DNA of 64,000 bases from Owenia fusiformis. Lineage: Eukaryota > Annelida > Polychaeta > Sabellida > Oweniidae. Shown here in pieces: positions 41,741-55,029 of the stretch (its first letter is position 1; each line of letters starts with the position of its first letter). The DNA is taken from positions 1,404,513 to 1,468,512 of the forward strand of contig CAIIXF020000004.1 of NCBI GenBank assembly GCA_903813345.2, written 5' to 3'. The notes beneath the pieces were generated by a model, which worked only from the letters and a program-made list of their open reading frames with translations, was not told where the DNA came from and did no database searches. The position numbers and the translations under genes are program-made.

Positions 41741-42315
41741 ATCAGGGTAATTTAGGATTACATCCATTTTATAATTATAATTATGCTTTTAAAAGTTTCA
41801 CTTTTACATCCCAAATCATTAAGCATATTTCCTTTTTAATCTTCTTATAACTTGCACATTAGAATTTATATTAGAGGCTGTCAAAAATCAAATCATGTTT
41901 TGACTGGAATCATTTTATTCTACGTTTTACCATTTCTATGACATCTGACAGAGATACAGTATACCTATGTTATTATGAGCTACTGCTACTATTGGTTCGT
42001 CTACCATCTCGTTTCAACTATTTTGTTCATACATATGTGTGCATCACAATGCAAACTCTTATGAATCCAATGCTTGTCTTGTCAGGACTCAATATACGTA
42101 AACTGTTACTATTCGAGAGAGTTTTAATTTGTTTTTTCTGTAGTGTTATTTTAATAATCAGAACATCTATGAAATGAAAGAAACACACGAGTGTAACATT
42201 TTTTAAGCATAAAATATATTAAAATATTGTAAAATACATTTGAAAATGATTATTAACTATATAAAAAAAGTTGCATCAATTGTCCATGTTATTTATACAG
42301 CTTCATCAGAGGAAG

Positions 42316-43354
42316 TCATCGTTTGTTGTGCAGGATTTCCTGAAACGATAAAAAATATAAATTACGTATGTGTTCATTTCATATTATCATCATGAATCTT
42401 TCAAAGGTTTGCGCAAGAAGCTATCCGATAAAAAGACGTTCAACGTCTTGATTGGCGTTTAATAAACACCGGTTCTTAAGATTCAAGAAAACTTCATTTA
42501 ACCTCGAAGCTAATAATATGTGAATAATTTGAAATAACTTTCTTAAAATTAGAATTGGCTTGGTGATGATAAAACCTGCGAATACTAGTATATTCACTGA
42601 CAACTCACCTGCTCTCTAGCCTTCCTTACTGCCAGTAGATTATCCGACTGTGCTCTTGGATATGTTGGAGTACCTGGAATTTAAACATTGAATCTTCAAA
42701 ATATACTCAGATAAGATCGCTATCAAAACTTGGAACAATGAATATAGACTTATTTAAGAATAAAGACCGAGATTCTATGATTTATGGCCAGATGGCGCAA
42801 TGTACTTTGTTCACCTATAATTTATAACGTTATTTTTAATTAATATACTTGCGAACCTTCGGAATGTTTCCTCTGCTTTCCTAAGCAGGTCGATTCACTT
42901 CTTAGCCAAAGCCCAAAGGTCATTTTGGTCAGATCTATTGAATCTCTCCCCTAACATGTCTGTTCTGTCTCCCAAGAAGTTCCTCTGAAGATCAACTGCA
43001 ACATAAAAATAGAATACTAATGTGAAACTCACAAATTATATACCGTACTTATTTACATGGATATAAAAGATCTAGTATGTACGTACGCCAATAACATGCA
43101 TTGTACTGGATTTTCAATTTCGGTAAAAACGCCGAACATGAGCTCACATCATTGAATCAAATGAGTAAGTGTACGTGTAAGAGCTGACTGGTTTGATTAA
43201 AGTAACGTCAGTTATTTGCAGCAAGATAATGCATTATTACAAATAACTTCAAAGTCAAAGGGATTTATTGATAAAGATATAGATAATAAGTGACAAGGAC
43301 CACTATAAATAGATCAAAATCTTAACTTACGTCTTGTCCTTGATGTTCCGCCAT
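42316..43354 (-). CDS. candidate small four-exon gene with one in-frame stop
   Basis: Exons 43354-43331 (MAEHQGQD), 42984-42849, 42673-42609 and 42339-42316 splice with GT..AG sites and matching phases (0, 1, 0) into 83 codons ending TGA. The translation is hydrophilic and helix-prone: RNFLGDRTDMLGERF, then NDLWALAKK, a TGA stop (42881-42883, where CGA would give Arg), IDLLRKAEETFRRFAS, TPTYPRAQSDNLLAVRKARE and QEILHNKR. I recognise no family. It is either a decayed gene with one CpG-type nonsense change, a 37-residue protein ending at the stop, or chance. The clean phase agreement over four short exons is the reason for listing it. Confidence 0.35.
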
Positions 43355-43880
43355 TTTCCACTTCAGTAGTTTTGCGTGTGACGTCATCAGATCATTATAA
43401 CAATGACGTCATTCGATTGACATATACAAATTGGACAATGACGTTATAAATAGAGCACTCTTGAGGTTCAATTAATTAACCTTGTTAGATTGATTTCTCC
43501 TGGATTTCCCTGTTTCAATCATAGGACAATAATTATTGTCGCGTCCGGGCTTTCCCGAATACTCATATTAATTTAGCCTGCATGCCCCATCTTATATGAT
43601 TTTAAGCAAGTACAGTGTTTAACCCCGGCCCGTGGTTAAAACATTTGATGTCTCAGTCACCGTTTGATATCTCATCTGCTAAATATTATATTTTTTTTAC
43701 AGGTTCTTTCTATGAATGGAATGCTGCAGACATGCGGGACATGTGAAGTTTGGGGTTATACATACATGGACACATGCAAGGAAGGCACAACGTAAAGAAG
43801 GGCGGGGGTCTTCACTCGAGGAAAGGTGTAAAACGCATCATGGGATTCAGCAGAAACAGTTCAGAAATAATTCAGAACTA

Positions 43881-44143
43881 AGGTTGCATTCATGAATTCA
43901 ATTGCCGGCTGGTGGTTTAACCTACTTTTTATCAGTGGTAAACTCAATTACTTATAGTGACAGGTACTACTCATGAGTTGGATTCACCTGACGGATGACG
44001 GCTGATGGTTTAACCTACTATTTAAGCCATTTTAAACATAAATCAAGGAATCTCCAGTCACTATTCATAATTAAATGAGTTGGACATGAATTAACCTAGT
44101 TGGTGAATCCTTCAGCCGTCAGTTGAATTGACGAATGCTACCT
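43881..44143. mobile_element. MITE with diverged ends, 263 bp
   Basis: Left AGGTTGCATTCATGAATTCA then ATTGCCGGCTG; right CAGCCGTCAGTTGAATTGAC then GAATGCTACCT, inverted relative to each other. An internal copy of cggatgacggctgatggttt repeats the left arm's ccggctggtggttt. Confidence 0.5.
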
Positions 44144-44149
44144 CGGCGT

Positions 44150-45344
44150 CCAACAATGCGTTTATACCTGGATGGTTATACTTCATGTTATGCATGCAGT
44201 TTCTTGTTTTATTGTTAACACTTAAAAGTTAATAATTAAGGGTTTAATTTATCTTCCAGGTATTCATAAATAATTGGCGGAGGTCTGTTGACGGTGATGA
44301 TGACAATTTTGATGACGAGCTCCACATTCATTTCGAATAATTAATCTTTAGATACGCATTTTGCGTACTGTATTTAAGTTTATACATTTTAAATTCATTA
44401 GAGCTAGCATTCTGATTTATCAGAGCCATGCACTAGAATGCTTTCAAGAGAGAGTCTTCATATTCCAAAAATAGTAAAGGCTCTTGATTCCACGATGTAA
44501 AGCTAGCTTTACATTTCCTTTGCTTTGTTTTATAAGAAGGTTAAGTTACACGTTTTTAAAAAATTTGAAACTTCCTGATTGCATGTGTAGCATGGTCCCT
44601 TCTCTTGTCTCATCCCTTTGTTACCAATATAACCCAAAAATGTCGAGAAGGACTAATTCGCCTAGCGTTCTATCATATCCTAATAAATGTACAAAATCGT
44701 CCTGCCCTCTTTCATGCTTTTAACAATGCTCAATGACAATGACATATTTGTTTGAAACCGATGCATTCTTTAGCAGAAAGTAAAGAAGCGGGAAGCTATC
44801 TTGACTGAACCATCCTTCAATCAGTGTTGAACTGCTTTTTTTAAAGTTTACAATGCCTACATATCTCTAAGACGTTTTAGAAAAACAGGTGTAAACTCAA
44901 TCGTATTTCGTAAGACGTCTTGAAAATGGTGGTGTAAACTCAACATGATTTTACTAAAACGTTTTAGCTAAGACGTCTTGAAATGTCGCGTGTAGTGTAA
45001 ATAGGGCTCACTTTAGCAGACGGGGACAAACTCTTGCAAAAATACATGCAGATTATTAAAGCACAATTACTTTTTGTGCTTCTTTAATCAATGACGTTTT
45101 CAACGTTTTATTGTGTTGCTTTTTTGTTAAAATATATTTTTAATTTTTGACTTATAGTTGCTTTCCAAAATTCTTGTTTTCATTTCTTGTGACAGTTATT
45201 TTTTCATACCTGTGTGCATGGCTTATATATCTGCAGGTAGCATGATGATTGACCGGGAATAATCTGACCAGGAGGATGACGTCTATGATTATAACAGAGG
45301 CATATAAAGTCAAATGAAAAATTATTAATATGCCTCTGATTATT
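44150..45344. other. intergenic, nothing convincing
   Basis: AT-rich. Contains two copies of a word around taagacgtcttgaaa(t/a) near 44920-45000 and short frames of no recognised family. Confidence 0.4.
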
Positions 45345-46716
45345 ATGAGACTGGATATGAAACTGCTCGTATATCCATGGGAGGATGTAATCTGTGCCCT
45401 GTCTGACACCCAAACTGTTTCCCAGGGAGTCCATCAGGGATCCGTTTTGGGACCACTTTTATTTATAATTTATGTTAATGACCTGTTCACGGCGTCACAA
45501 AGTCTTAAATCTGTTTTATTTGCAGATGACACTAATCTTCTAGCTTCTGACCATAATTTAACTAGACTTGTAAAATAAATACTGTCAATCAGGAACTCAT
45601 TACTCTTGATGACTGGTTTAAGCAAACCTCCTTTCTTTAAACTATTCAAAAACAAAATTCATCGTCTTCTCCAAAAAATGAAAAAAGGTTTGTCAACAAA
45701 TTGAAATATTCATAAATGGAAAACAAATTGATAGGGTTCATGAAATAATTTTTTGGGGAGTAACAATTGATGAATTCCTTAACTGGAAAAGTCACATAAA
45801 AATGTAGAAAGAAAAATATCTAGAACCATTGGAATCTCATTCAAATGCAGATGCTTGCTAAACATAAAAAGTATGTTAGCAATTTATAATTCTTTAATAT
45901 ACTCCTACTTGAATTATTGCACAATCATTTGGGCCGGAGCATATTCAGCTTTGGATAAACTGCTCAAATTACAAAAATCATACCTTCGTCTCATGGCAGG
46001 AAAAGACAGGTTTGAGCACTCTGCTCCACTATTCAAACAATTTAAAATACTACCAATGCATGATATCTATCAATTAAATGTTGGAATTTTTGTTTATTGC
46101 TGGTATAACAATATATCAGTCCACCGCAAGATTTTTGAAAACTATTTTACGTTAAATGTTGACATTCATCGATATGAAACTAGACATTCACATGATATCC
46201 ATGCCTTCAAGTTCAAAACAAATATTGGCCTTTATTCGCTGAAAGTTCAAGGTCAGCAAATCTGGAATTCTATATCTCATCATATTCGACAAGCAGCCTC
46301 ACTCTCAATTTTTAAGTCTCTGTTCAAACAAAATAAAATAGATGACATACCTTTATAATTTTAAAGATTTGAAAATGTCTTTACCAATTGAAAATCTGTA
46401 CTCTGCTACATTTTGTCTTATCAACTTATATATATAAATATTATAAACTTAGCAGCAATTACCCGTTCTCATGCCCTGTGTCTCTGTACCGAGTGTTAAT
46501 ATTAATATTTTTACATTTTTGAAATGATTTCCAACAGACTTGGGTCAGTGTCATTCTCAGGTATTTCTCCACTCCATTTTTATTTTGTCTTACCTGTTGG
46601 CGTCACTGACCCATTTCTGTCCAGTTAAAACCAACATATATGCTCTTGAGAGCGTCACGTTGTATTGAATGTCATGTATGTTTTTCAAAATAGTAATAAA
46701 TATCTGAATCTGAATC
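45345..46716 (+). pseudogene. 5'-truncated, broken non-LTR retrotransposon (reverse transcriptase C-terminal part)
   Basis: The frame to 45578 encodes the reverse-transcriptase block VSQGVHQGSVLGPLLFIIYV and the catalytic FADDTNLL (nt 45519-45542). Stops and frameshifts interrupt 45579-45854. The frame 45855-46358 carries the family's C-terminal domain (YNSLIYSYLNYCTIIWAGAY, LLKLQKSYLRLMAG, QQIWNSI). No endonuclease domain upstream, so the copy is 5' truncated as is usual for LINE insertions. The 3' end has short repeats atctgaatctgaatc after aataaat, a typical tail of Jockey/CR1-type elements; the exact clade is not determined. Dead copy. Confidence 0.85.
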
Positions 46717-46744
46717 GGTGACACAGATGACATATTGTTATATA

Positions 46745-47783
46745 GTCTCCACCTTTTTGTTGACGGTGTTCGATGTTTTGTGTTCGGAGCTCGGCGGTTG
46801 GTATTTTAAAAACTGGTCTGAACGGTCATTATTTGCATGATTCCTACAATTTGACATCTTTGATCAGTAACTATACGAAACAAATACTAATTAACCGCCT
46901 CTTTTTAACACAGACAGGGTATTTTGATTTCTTGAAATTGTTTTATAAACAAATATAATCATTTTTTCTTCATCAGCTGCAAATATGCATTAAAATTAAG
47001 CCAGGGTACCACATTGAGTGAACTGCATGCGTCGTGCGTGTACTGTGTGTACTGTCTTGCCCGTAGCCAGCTTTTTCCAAGGAGGGGAGGGGGCTATTAC
47101 CAATGAGAGTAACTTTTGACAGTTTTGGCAAAAAAACATGCGAAAGTGATCAGAATGGTGAAAAAATGCATGATTTGATTTGAGATCAAACTTTTTTAAC
47201 TTGCTTCAAATTGACCAGGGGAAATTTAAATTATCAGTTCCAACTGGACATTGTACATGTACTTGTACGATGCATTACACTCTCGAGCTCTGACCAGATA
47301 ATGATTCAATTTCTCAATTTTCAAATTAAAATAGGAAAAGCTAGCATCATATTGGTCCTCAGACGCTCTTCCCAGCAAAAAGTCGTGAGTTATTTACACA
47401 GCAGGGGCGTCGGCAGCTTTCAGTCAGGTTGCCCGGGGGGCGATCGTGGCATAAGCAAGGCAAAAACATTTTTTTAAAGATTTGTTTTGAATTTTACAAA
47501 AATTGATGCAACTGCCTTCAAAATTGAGCTAGACGCTTTCAATAAAGAGCATTTTAAAGCTATTCTGCTTCTATCCAATGGTTCTATTTTTATTGGTTAT
47601 CGGGGTCGCACCCATCTCCCTAACTACGCCTATGCATACTCTCAGATGACACTACATGCATAACCTATAATAATCATTAAACAAAGTACTATTAATCCGT
47701 CTATGTGCTTACTTTTTGTTGCAGATGCCGAACGCCGAACACCAACCGCCAAATCATCGATTGTTCACAAAAAAGTTGGAGAC
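46745..47783. mobile_element. possible TIR element, about 1.04 kb
   Basis: Left GTCTCCACCTTTTTGTTGAC with ctcggcggttggt; right ACCAACCGCCAAATC with AAAAAAGTTGGAGAC, imperfect inverted repeats. Related words (gccgaacgccgaa) occur at 11597. The inside has no transposase frame. Confidence 0.4.
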
Positions 47784-47789
47784 AAATGT

Positions 47790-49940
47790 CTCTACTTGTG
47801 GTGATGATATATAGATATAAGACCCCCCCCCTCCATCCCAAACATTTCCTAGATTATTAAGATTTAATATACTTCATGGCTCTTGCATTTGTCTATAATG
47901 GGAATAAAACCTTCGTTAATAGACAAGATGCGAGTAGAAATAATCTTTGAAGAATTGAGTCATGTTGTTTCAGAGAACCCTACAGAAATGGCTATAGAAC
48001 GATTTGGGAACTTGTATAAAGAGTATCTGAAAAGACATAAACCGCAGATAATATGCTATAACCCGGGTGCTATAATAAATCTGTAGAGATACGTTAGCTG
48101 AATGTGTATGATCCTATTAACTAATGTACTGAAACGCTGAAATAATTCAATGAAAACAATGCTATTATAGTGGAGAAGTTGTGTAGATATTATCAAAATG
48201 TGACGTAAATTGTTGTATTTCTCTGACTACTCCGGGGTTTGTGGCGATGTAGAATTCAAATGTCAATAAATTCGGAAATATAAAAGATATGTGCCTGAAA
48301 TTCATGTCAGTTATTCCTCAATGTTTGTTCATAAAGTGCACTTAATTTGAAGAAAAATCATTCATGCCTTATATCTCCCTCAAAAAATTCTCATGAGTTC
48401 TGGGACACCCTGTACGTCATTAAATATTCAAATTGAACCACTAAATCAGATGAAAATTAAGTTCCCGGGATTAAGTTAAAGCAGAGACATATATGTCTCT
48501 GGTTAAAGGGAACTTTTTACTATACCCGCCATGCTATCTGACCCGAACGAGCTACCTGGTGGTGAAAATGTCACCTACCTAATCGCATTTGCGTTATTGA
48601 AAACATGCGATCCCTTTTTGAAGTTTCACAAGATCATGAAGCATGAGTTGATTTCACTTCATCAAAAGTCACGAATGATTGATGTTGGATAGGAATGAAA
48701 TGAATAAAAAATAGCCTATTGAATGTCTGTGCGAATGGTATCAAATACTTTCGATTTTTCAAAAGTTCCTTTTCCTCTCACTTTAATCTATCACATATTA
48801 ATTGGATCAATACAGACTCATATCATCTGCCCACCCAATGTAATGACGGGAAACGGTCGCTGGATTAAGCAATCAGACGTCTCAATTGGTTGAGCGTTTT
48901 TTTGTTGAATGTTACTAGAAAACAAGGCGTAATTCTGATCTTGATATTGTTGCAATGCACATAATGCATTTTCAGCATTTCAAGTCCTGAGGAATCTACA
49001 TGCATAGTTCATTTGATAAAGGGAAGGGGTGGCGTAAACAACCCTTCACCCACGCAGATACGCAGTCAGTATATCTCGAAGATATCTTTGAAGAATTCTC
49101 AACTTATCAGGACAGATAAATTGAGAAAATAAACCCATCATGCATGTTTAACTTGTCAAATAAGAAATAAAAACAAAAAATTAAACATAAAAACCTGCTC
49201 ATTAATTAAGGGGAAAATCAGATCTAGCAAGCAAATAGCTCCGAGACTTATTACTGGGAGTTGTCTCTGAAGAATTCTCAACATATCAAAATAACAGCTG
49301 ATAACATAAAAATGTAGATAGCAAAATAAAACGGCATGCACCTCTAAACATATGGTCATAATTAATATGGTTACAAGCAACAAAAGGATAATCTTTAAAT
49401 GGTTGCAACGCATTATCTATTTTAGCTGAAATCAAGTTATTTCTAAATAACTCATGCGACAAAACGGAAAATGATTTAGAAAATAAATCAATAAGATCAA
49501 CGTTATACAATGATGGAAACAAAACAGATAGTAAAAAAATCTTATTCTAATTGAATTCCTGAATCAAATTTCAACCCTCCAGACACTGGTGACATTTGAA
49601 CGCATTTGAAGGACTGTATCTAATTTAAACAATCAAATAAAATCAAAAGTAAAACATGCAAACATGTGTAACTGCTTATTTGAGAATAACCGACGAAATG
49701 TGCGTCCGGGGTGTGTGGCGCTAATTTCCAGCCCTACATCGCCGATGAACACTCTGGAAAGAAATCTGCTTATGATAACTTATTCTTTTTATACCGTGGT
49801 CAGAGCAATATCTCAGTATATAATAGCAAGTGATAAATCATATATTTGGGATATGGATGATATTTGGATTAGATATGGATATCACCCCGGGTATTTATTA
49901 AAAAAAATCATTTTTCAAAAACATTTTCTCTCATTCAAAA
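47790..49940. other. no gene recognised
   Basis: Mostly AT-rich. A 67-codon plus frame at 47883 has protein-like composition but no supported splice or family. 48503-48610 is the reverse copy of the element end at 20860-20973. Confidence 0.35.
48503..48610 (-). repeat. second copy of the ggcgggtata...ttcccttt element end
   Basis: Reverse complement of 20860-20973 at roughly 75-80% by eye. It starts ttaaagggaactttttacta and includes cgccatgctatctgaccc. Confidence 0.55.
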
Positions 49941-49984
49941 GAGGATTTTAGATATATGTTGCTCTTGACCATGGTATAAGGTCG

Positions 49985-50125
49985 TTATTCACATGTCGGG
50001 ATGATATTGAGAATATCCCTCGGATGATATCAATATTTCCATCTGTCACTGCGTTCCCTCGGAAATATTAATATCATGTGATATTCCCCATATCAAATCC
50101 CTCCTGGTGAATAACTTCTTTGTAT
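49985..50125. repeat. imperfect inverted repeat
   Basis: gttattcac...ggatgatattgagaatatcc and ggaaatattaatatcatgtg...gtgaataac face each other around tctgtcactgcgttccctcg. Likely an old MITE. Confidence 0.45.
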
Positions 50126-50129
50126 ATAC

Positions 50130-51035
50130 TTTCAACAAATTTAACAATGAAACAGAAACACAATGCATGCCAAACATTATCTATTGTTATATTGTGGTTA
50201 TTTCATAGTTTGCACTTGTATTCAGCAACTGTGTTTCTCAAACCCAATATGGGATAAACCTTTTTAGGGTTAACACGTCAGACTTAACGCGTTGCTTGAG
50301 GCAAGATGCATAAACTATATAATTCCACGGCTATAACTCGAAGAACGCCGCTGTTGTGTCTGTGCCCCTTTAGGATGGACCGTATATTGTTCTTGTGTGT
50401 ATCTTACCCACGGGAACCTACAAAACAGAAACATATATAATTACATTATGAAAAGGGGAAGTCCCGTCTATATAAATCCCTAGATTCAAGTCGTGGAAAC
50501 ATCCCCATATTTGCAACAAAACAATGATAAACCAAAGTCAGTAAGTAGTAGTCGTACCATTGTGCATGAATTGTAGCTTTTGGGAAAGATGATTAAACGC
50601 AAAATGTAAATAAAAACTTGGTGAAGTCTGGCATTCATGATCTGACAGGAAATTTAGTGAAGGCGTTGATTATAATTAAACTAAAAGCAAAAGTTGACCG
50701 ATTGCATCTCGGTGGTTATCATGACAAATGAATGTTCATTCGAAGACGACCACTGAATCCAAATCCAGTTCACGAAAACAACGTATTATAAACAAATAAA
50801 CTAAATCACTATTACTATTATAAATTAATATAGATAACGTGTTTTTTATATCCTATCATTGACATTAACTACCGCGTTCCAACACAATACTCTTGATTTC
50901 AAATAAATCGGAGCAAATGTGACCTAGACTTTAATTGGAATATCTTTTCCACTGATGTACACACATATCCGGGCTAATATCGTACTTAAATTTAATATAA
51001 TATAATACGATAAATATATAAGTATAATACTTTAA
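50130..51035. other. no gene recognised
   Basis: AT-rich with no exon-like frames. A fragment of the Harbinger-type MITE (50907-50930) is the only recognised item. Confidence 0.4.
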
Positions 51036-51039
51036 ATAT

Positions 51040-51275
51040 TGTTTCTGAAACAGTGTTGTACAGTGTTGTCTAAACGGTGTTGTACAACGTTGTTTCAGAA
51101 ACGGTGTTGTACAACGTTGTTTAAACAACGCTGTACAACACTCTTTTGAACAGCGTTAAACGGTATTGATTAAACAACGTTGAACAACGCCGTTTCTGAA
51201 ACAACGTTGTACAACGCCGTTTAAACAACACTGTACAATACCGTTTCAGAAACAACGTTGTACAGTGTTGTTGGA
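51040..51275. repeat. palindromic-word array (acaacgttgt type), locus 2
   Basis: At least twelve variants of the 10-base palindrome acaacgttgt alternate with ttcagaaac and tttaaac spacers. Same family as 41565-41740. Confidence 0.75.
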
Positions 51276-51332
51276 GATTGGCTGTGTAGTATTCTAGCCG
51301 TTCCCTTTTCTTAAAGAAAATAAAAAAAATAT

Positions 51333-52000
51333 CTACGTCAGTTGACTATAATATAAATATTCAAGTATACTTTCAAGACTGTCTTGCATATCTAAAGTAT
51401 CTAAAATTGAATTTGCTCTGTTTTTTCCCACAGACGTTATTTTAAAACAAACTTTCGAGTCACCAAGTAGTCCATGGTATGGCTCATAGATATTACAAAT
51501 CCGTGGCACCATATATGCATAACGACATTTGAACCGATATTTAGGGAGGGGCATATGTCCTTATGCTTTTAAAATGCCATTTGGTAAAAAATAGTAAGGC
51601 TTTCGGGTCGCATTATGTCTGTCATCACAAGAGGTCAAAAAACGTGAAACTTTTCATGCGCATTTTAGTGCATTTTATGAGACTCAAATTGTAAATCGAA
51701 ACTTATATATAATTTAAAGGATTAGGATTACATAGAAATATAATACTATTTTAACGTAAATGTCATTTTTCAATTAGTGCATTGCACTAGGGTACTTTTC
51801 AACGTTTTATTATTTAGAAAAAAATAAGACAGAGCAGATGTGACCAAATTATGCGAAATATTCAGAAAATCTATAATTAGTAACATATTAGTTTTGTACT
51901 TATAGAAACAATATATTCACGGAAATATTTCTTGCGTTTTCAAGGGTCAAACAACGGATAATTGTTAATGATATTCAAAACGTAATCAAATAAAAATATA
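51333..52000. repeat. dispersed repeat related to 10780-11700
   Basis: Shares ctttcgggtcg, gaggtcaaaaa and agggtcaaacaa with the intronic repeat and, on the minus strand, a frame with the Tyr-His-Gly-Leu motif. Decayed mobile element likely. Confidence 0.4.
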
Positions 52001-52251
52001 AAGGATGTATCATTTAAATAATTAATCTAATTTTGGTATTGGAATGTTTACATTTTTAAACTAGATGATTTGCATCGAGGAATAAAGAAGGCGCAGTCAA
52101 ATGCGTCGCAAATATCATAGTGTCACAATGCTGTGCTCCCACAATAAAATAACCATGCAATGTTGTAAGAAAGTAAACATTGAATGCATTATAATATATT
52201 TCAGTTTTAATTATCGATTGTTTTATAAATGAGAACGCTAGAATGATTGAT

Positions 52252-52560
52252 TAAGAAACCAGAAATCAACTTTCGTGGTTGACGAGTGACTATATTCAGG
52301 ACGATTTGATGCAGTAGAGCAAGATTTGTGAAATTCAAGATAGTAATTTAGTTTTTTGAACTGTCCCTTGCGAAGACAAGATTTAGTTTTTGTTTCGATC
52401 ATAACTTGACAAATGTTCGTTCTATTCTAAATGTAAATTTACAAGTGAGAGCCATACTGTCATTAATAAGAACCAGAAACCAACCTTCGTGATGGATGAG
52501 TGACACCGTTAGAGACGATTTCATTCAGCAGGGCGAGATTGTGAATTATACGAAATTAAA
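52252..52560. repeat. about 100-bp direct repeat, two copies
   Basis: 52252-52345 and 52463-52560 share taagaaaccagaaatcaact/taagaaccagaaaccaacct, ttcgtg, gatgagtga/gacgagtga and gacgattt. About 210 bases between starts. Confidence 0.55.
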
Positions 52561-52732
52561 GGTACTCATTTATATTTTATTTTTATTATCGTTGTTCCAA
52601 GGTGTGACCCTATCAATCATATCAACTCACCCATCGCGTTCAAAGTCCCGATTGGAATTGGGAGAAATTTATAGAGTTGCACACATCCAATCTTTCAGAC
52701 GAGCCTCCGATATTAATCCAAGTTTTTATGTG

Positions 52733-53133
52733 CACGCGGTCCTAACTTCGACCGTTAATTTGAATTTTTGACCTACCGGATGTTTGAAAATCAAGGATTA
52801 TGAGTCTCATTCTGCACCGTTTTTCTTCAAACTTGTTCCATTCAAAGCATAACAAAAATCCCTTTCTGATGGTACATTATTCTCTTAATAAGAGACCCTA
52901 CTTCCAGCGGCATTTTGGTCCCCAGCTGTAAGAAGGCCTTCCGACAGCTGGGGACCAAAACGCTGCGTGAACTCTTTACAATCAAGTAATGCACCGACAG
53001 AAAGGCAATTTTGTTTCGGTTTTAATGGTATAAGTTTGAAGAAAAACGGTGCAGTATGAGACTCGCAATCCTTGATTTTCAAGCACCTGGTAGGTCAAAA
53101 ATTCAAATTAACGGTCAAAGTTAGTACCGCGTG
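52733..53133. mobile_element. foldback element, 401 bp
   Basis: Left CACGCGGTCCTAACTTCGAC and right GTCAAAGTTAGTACCGCGTG are inverted repeats. The match runs about 120 bases inward through gaaaatcaaggatt and caccgtttttcttcaaactt. The centre is another hairpin, ttttggtccccagctg / cagctggggaccaaaa. Confidence 0.8.
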
Positions 53134-55029
53134 ATGTGGAGTATGAGGTTTTTTGAGTGCATTTTATACAGTACCACATAATAAGCGAGGAATATACTAT
53201 ACTGAAGAAGTTGTTATATCAGTTACGATTTATATGTGAGGTATTCGTGTTTGTGAGTATATTCATGAGGCTATTATGTTTTTGATTTTTCATGTGAGAT
53301 GTTACTTTTTTGCGAATGCATTATGTTAGGCAATATTACCTGTGATTTATAAACGAATTATTAGTTCTATATAAGAGCTTTCATGAGAGGATTGGTTTAT
53401 GCGAGTGAATCCAAATGCTATAGTCACTGATTTTTATTTGAGGTATTTTGTTTTGTTTAATGAACAGTGTTCCTTTTTGTAAAATAATTTCTGGATTTTG
53501 CGACCGTTTAAGTTTATGTACTCGAGATGCTGAAGGATGTGGGGATTATTTTAGGCATTGTCAATTAAATTGCTAAAACTGAAGGCTTTAGGTTTGCAGT
53601 GGGATGCTGACCCTTTTAAACGTTAAACGAATTATAATAGAGAGGTTTCGCAAAACGCTTTTTAGCTCCACGTATCCGTATCCGTAACGTATTTACCAGA
53701 TTTATGCGTTGTCAGTTCAATTTATACGTGAAATGGTACGGAAAACACGAAAAATGAGGCTTCTGTACGTTGGTCATTTACGTATCCGATTTTACCCTTC
53801 GATTATATTGTTTTTAGTTCTAAAGGTATCACTATATGAACAAGCACAGTGTGCTGTGTATAATTTGACTAAAATTTGGTGAATGAATTTGTTTATTGTT
53901 TGAAATAAATCGAGTTTTTCAAATGGTATGTTCAATTCATTTTACACTGTATGGAATGGTATTGCAATAATTACAGTGTACATGTTTCGCACAACGTTTT
54001 AGCTACCCGTATCAAAATCCGTAGCGCATCGATGGAGTAAAAGTGTACTCAATACGTTTGTGATACCAACAGCAATACCGAAAGTACGTAAACTAACACT
54101 TTCTGTGCGTAGTTGTCTCCGTATCTATTTTGTCCTTCAAATCTTGATAAATTTTTCCCTAAATGTATAATTTTAGTAACCCACATATGTTATCATGTGT
54201 ATCTTGCTAATTTTGATGAAGTAATAGCCTTATCTGCCGATAAATTTGATTATAAGCGAGGGGCCTGTACTGCAATATGTACGAATAAAGCTTTAGTCAC
54301 ATTTGCTTATAGGCAGATGTAAGGTCTATCGTTTCTGGGGTCAATAGTAATACCGTAGTCAATTTCTTAGGGACATCAAACCAATGGCCATGGTTAGCAG
54401 CTAGGCCACCTGAACATATATTTTGTGCCTAAAGTCACGCTCCGAATTCATATAGAGCAGGGACTTGGGCTTAGTTTGAATATAGTAGCTTGGTCCTGAC
54501 CTCGACAATGAATGTGATATTGGGTCTAAAGATGGCACCCCGCATCACTCTTGCCCGTATCCAGCTTGTGGCAAGGGGGAGCTTTTTGGCTTAAAACTTC
54601 CGAAAAGTGCTCAGTATGATGCAAAACTGAATGATTTTGAAAAAATGTCTAGCCAGGTAGCTTCTTCCCGTGGTATGACTTGAACACGCATCAAGTCGAT
54701 GCGATGTATGTCAAATAGTAAGCGGCCTCGTTTGGGGGTCCAAGGAGACTAAAGCTTAGTGCCCAAGCTTCCCGGAACCACCGTCAGTGATTATGTAACA
54801 GGTAGAGTATATTTCTTTGATCCTAGGATGATGATATTGGCGTATCATTTCCTATTTTCATTTTTGTAAAGACAGGCCTGACATCCAGTTCCTGTAACGG
54901 ATCTTCTCTCTTACATATGAGTCACGGTAGGGGCCCCAGATGTTCCTAACTCTTGGGTAGTGGTCCATGATGTGTTCTTCATTAGCAGCCTTGTGATGAT
55001 AGGGAAGGGGGGGGGTTGTTATTCAAGTA

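Noticed and set aside
47883-48086. 67-codon plus frame with protein-like composition
   Set aside because: No recognised family, no clear splice sites or promoter; a single short frame is not enough.
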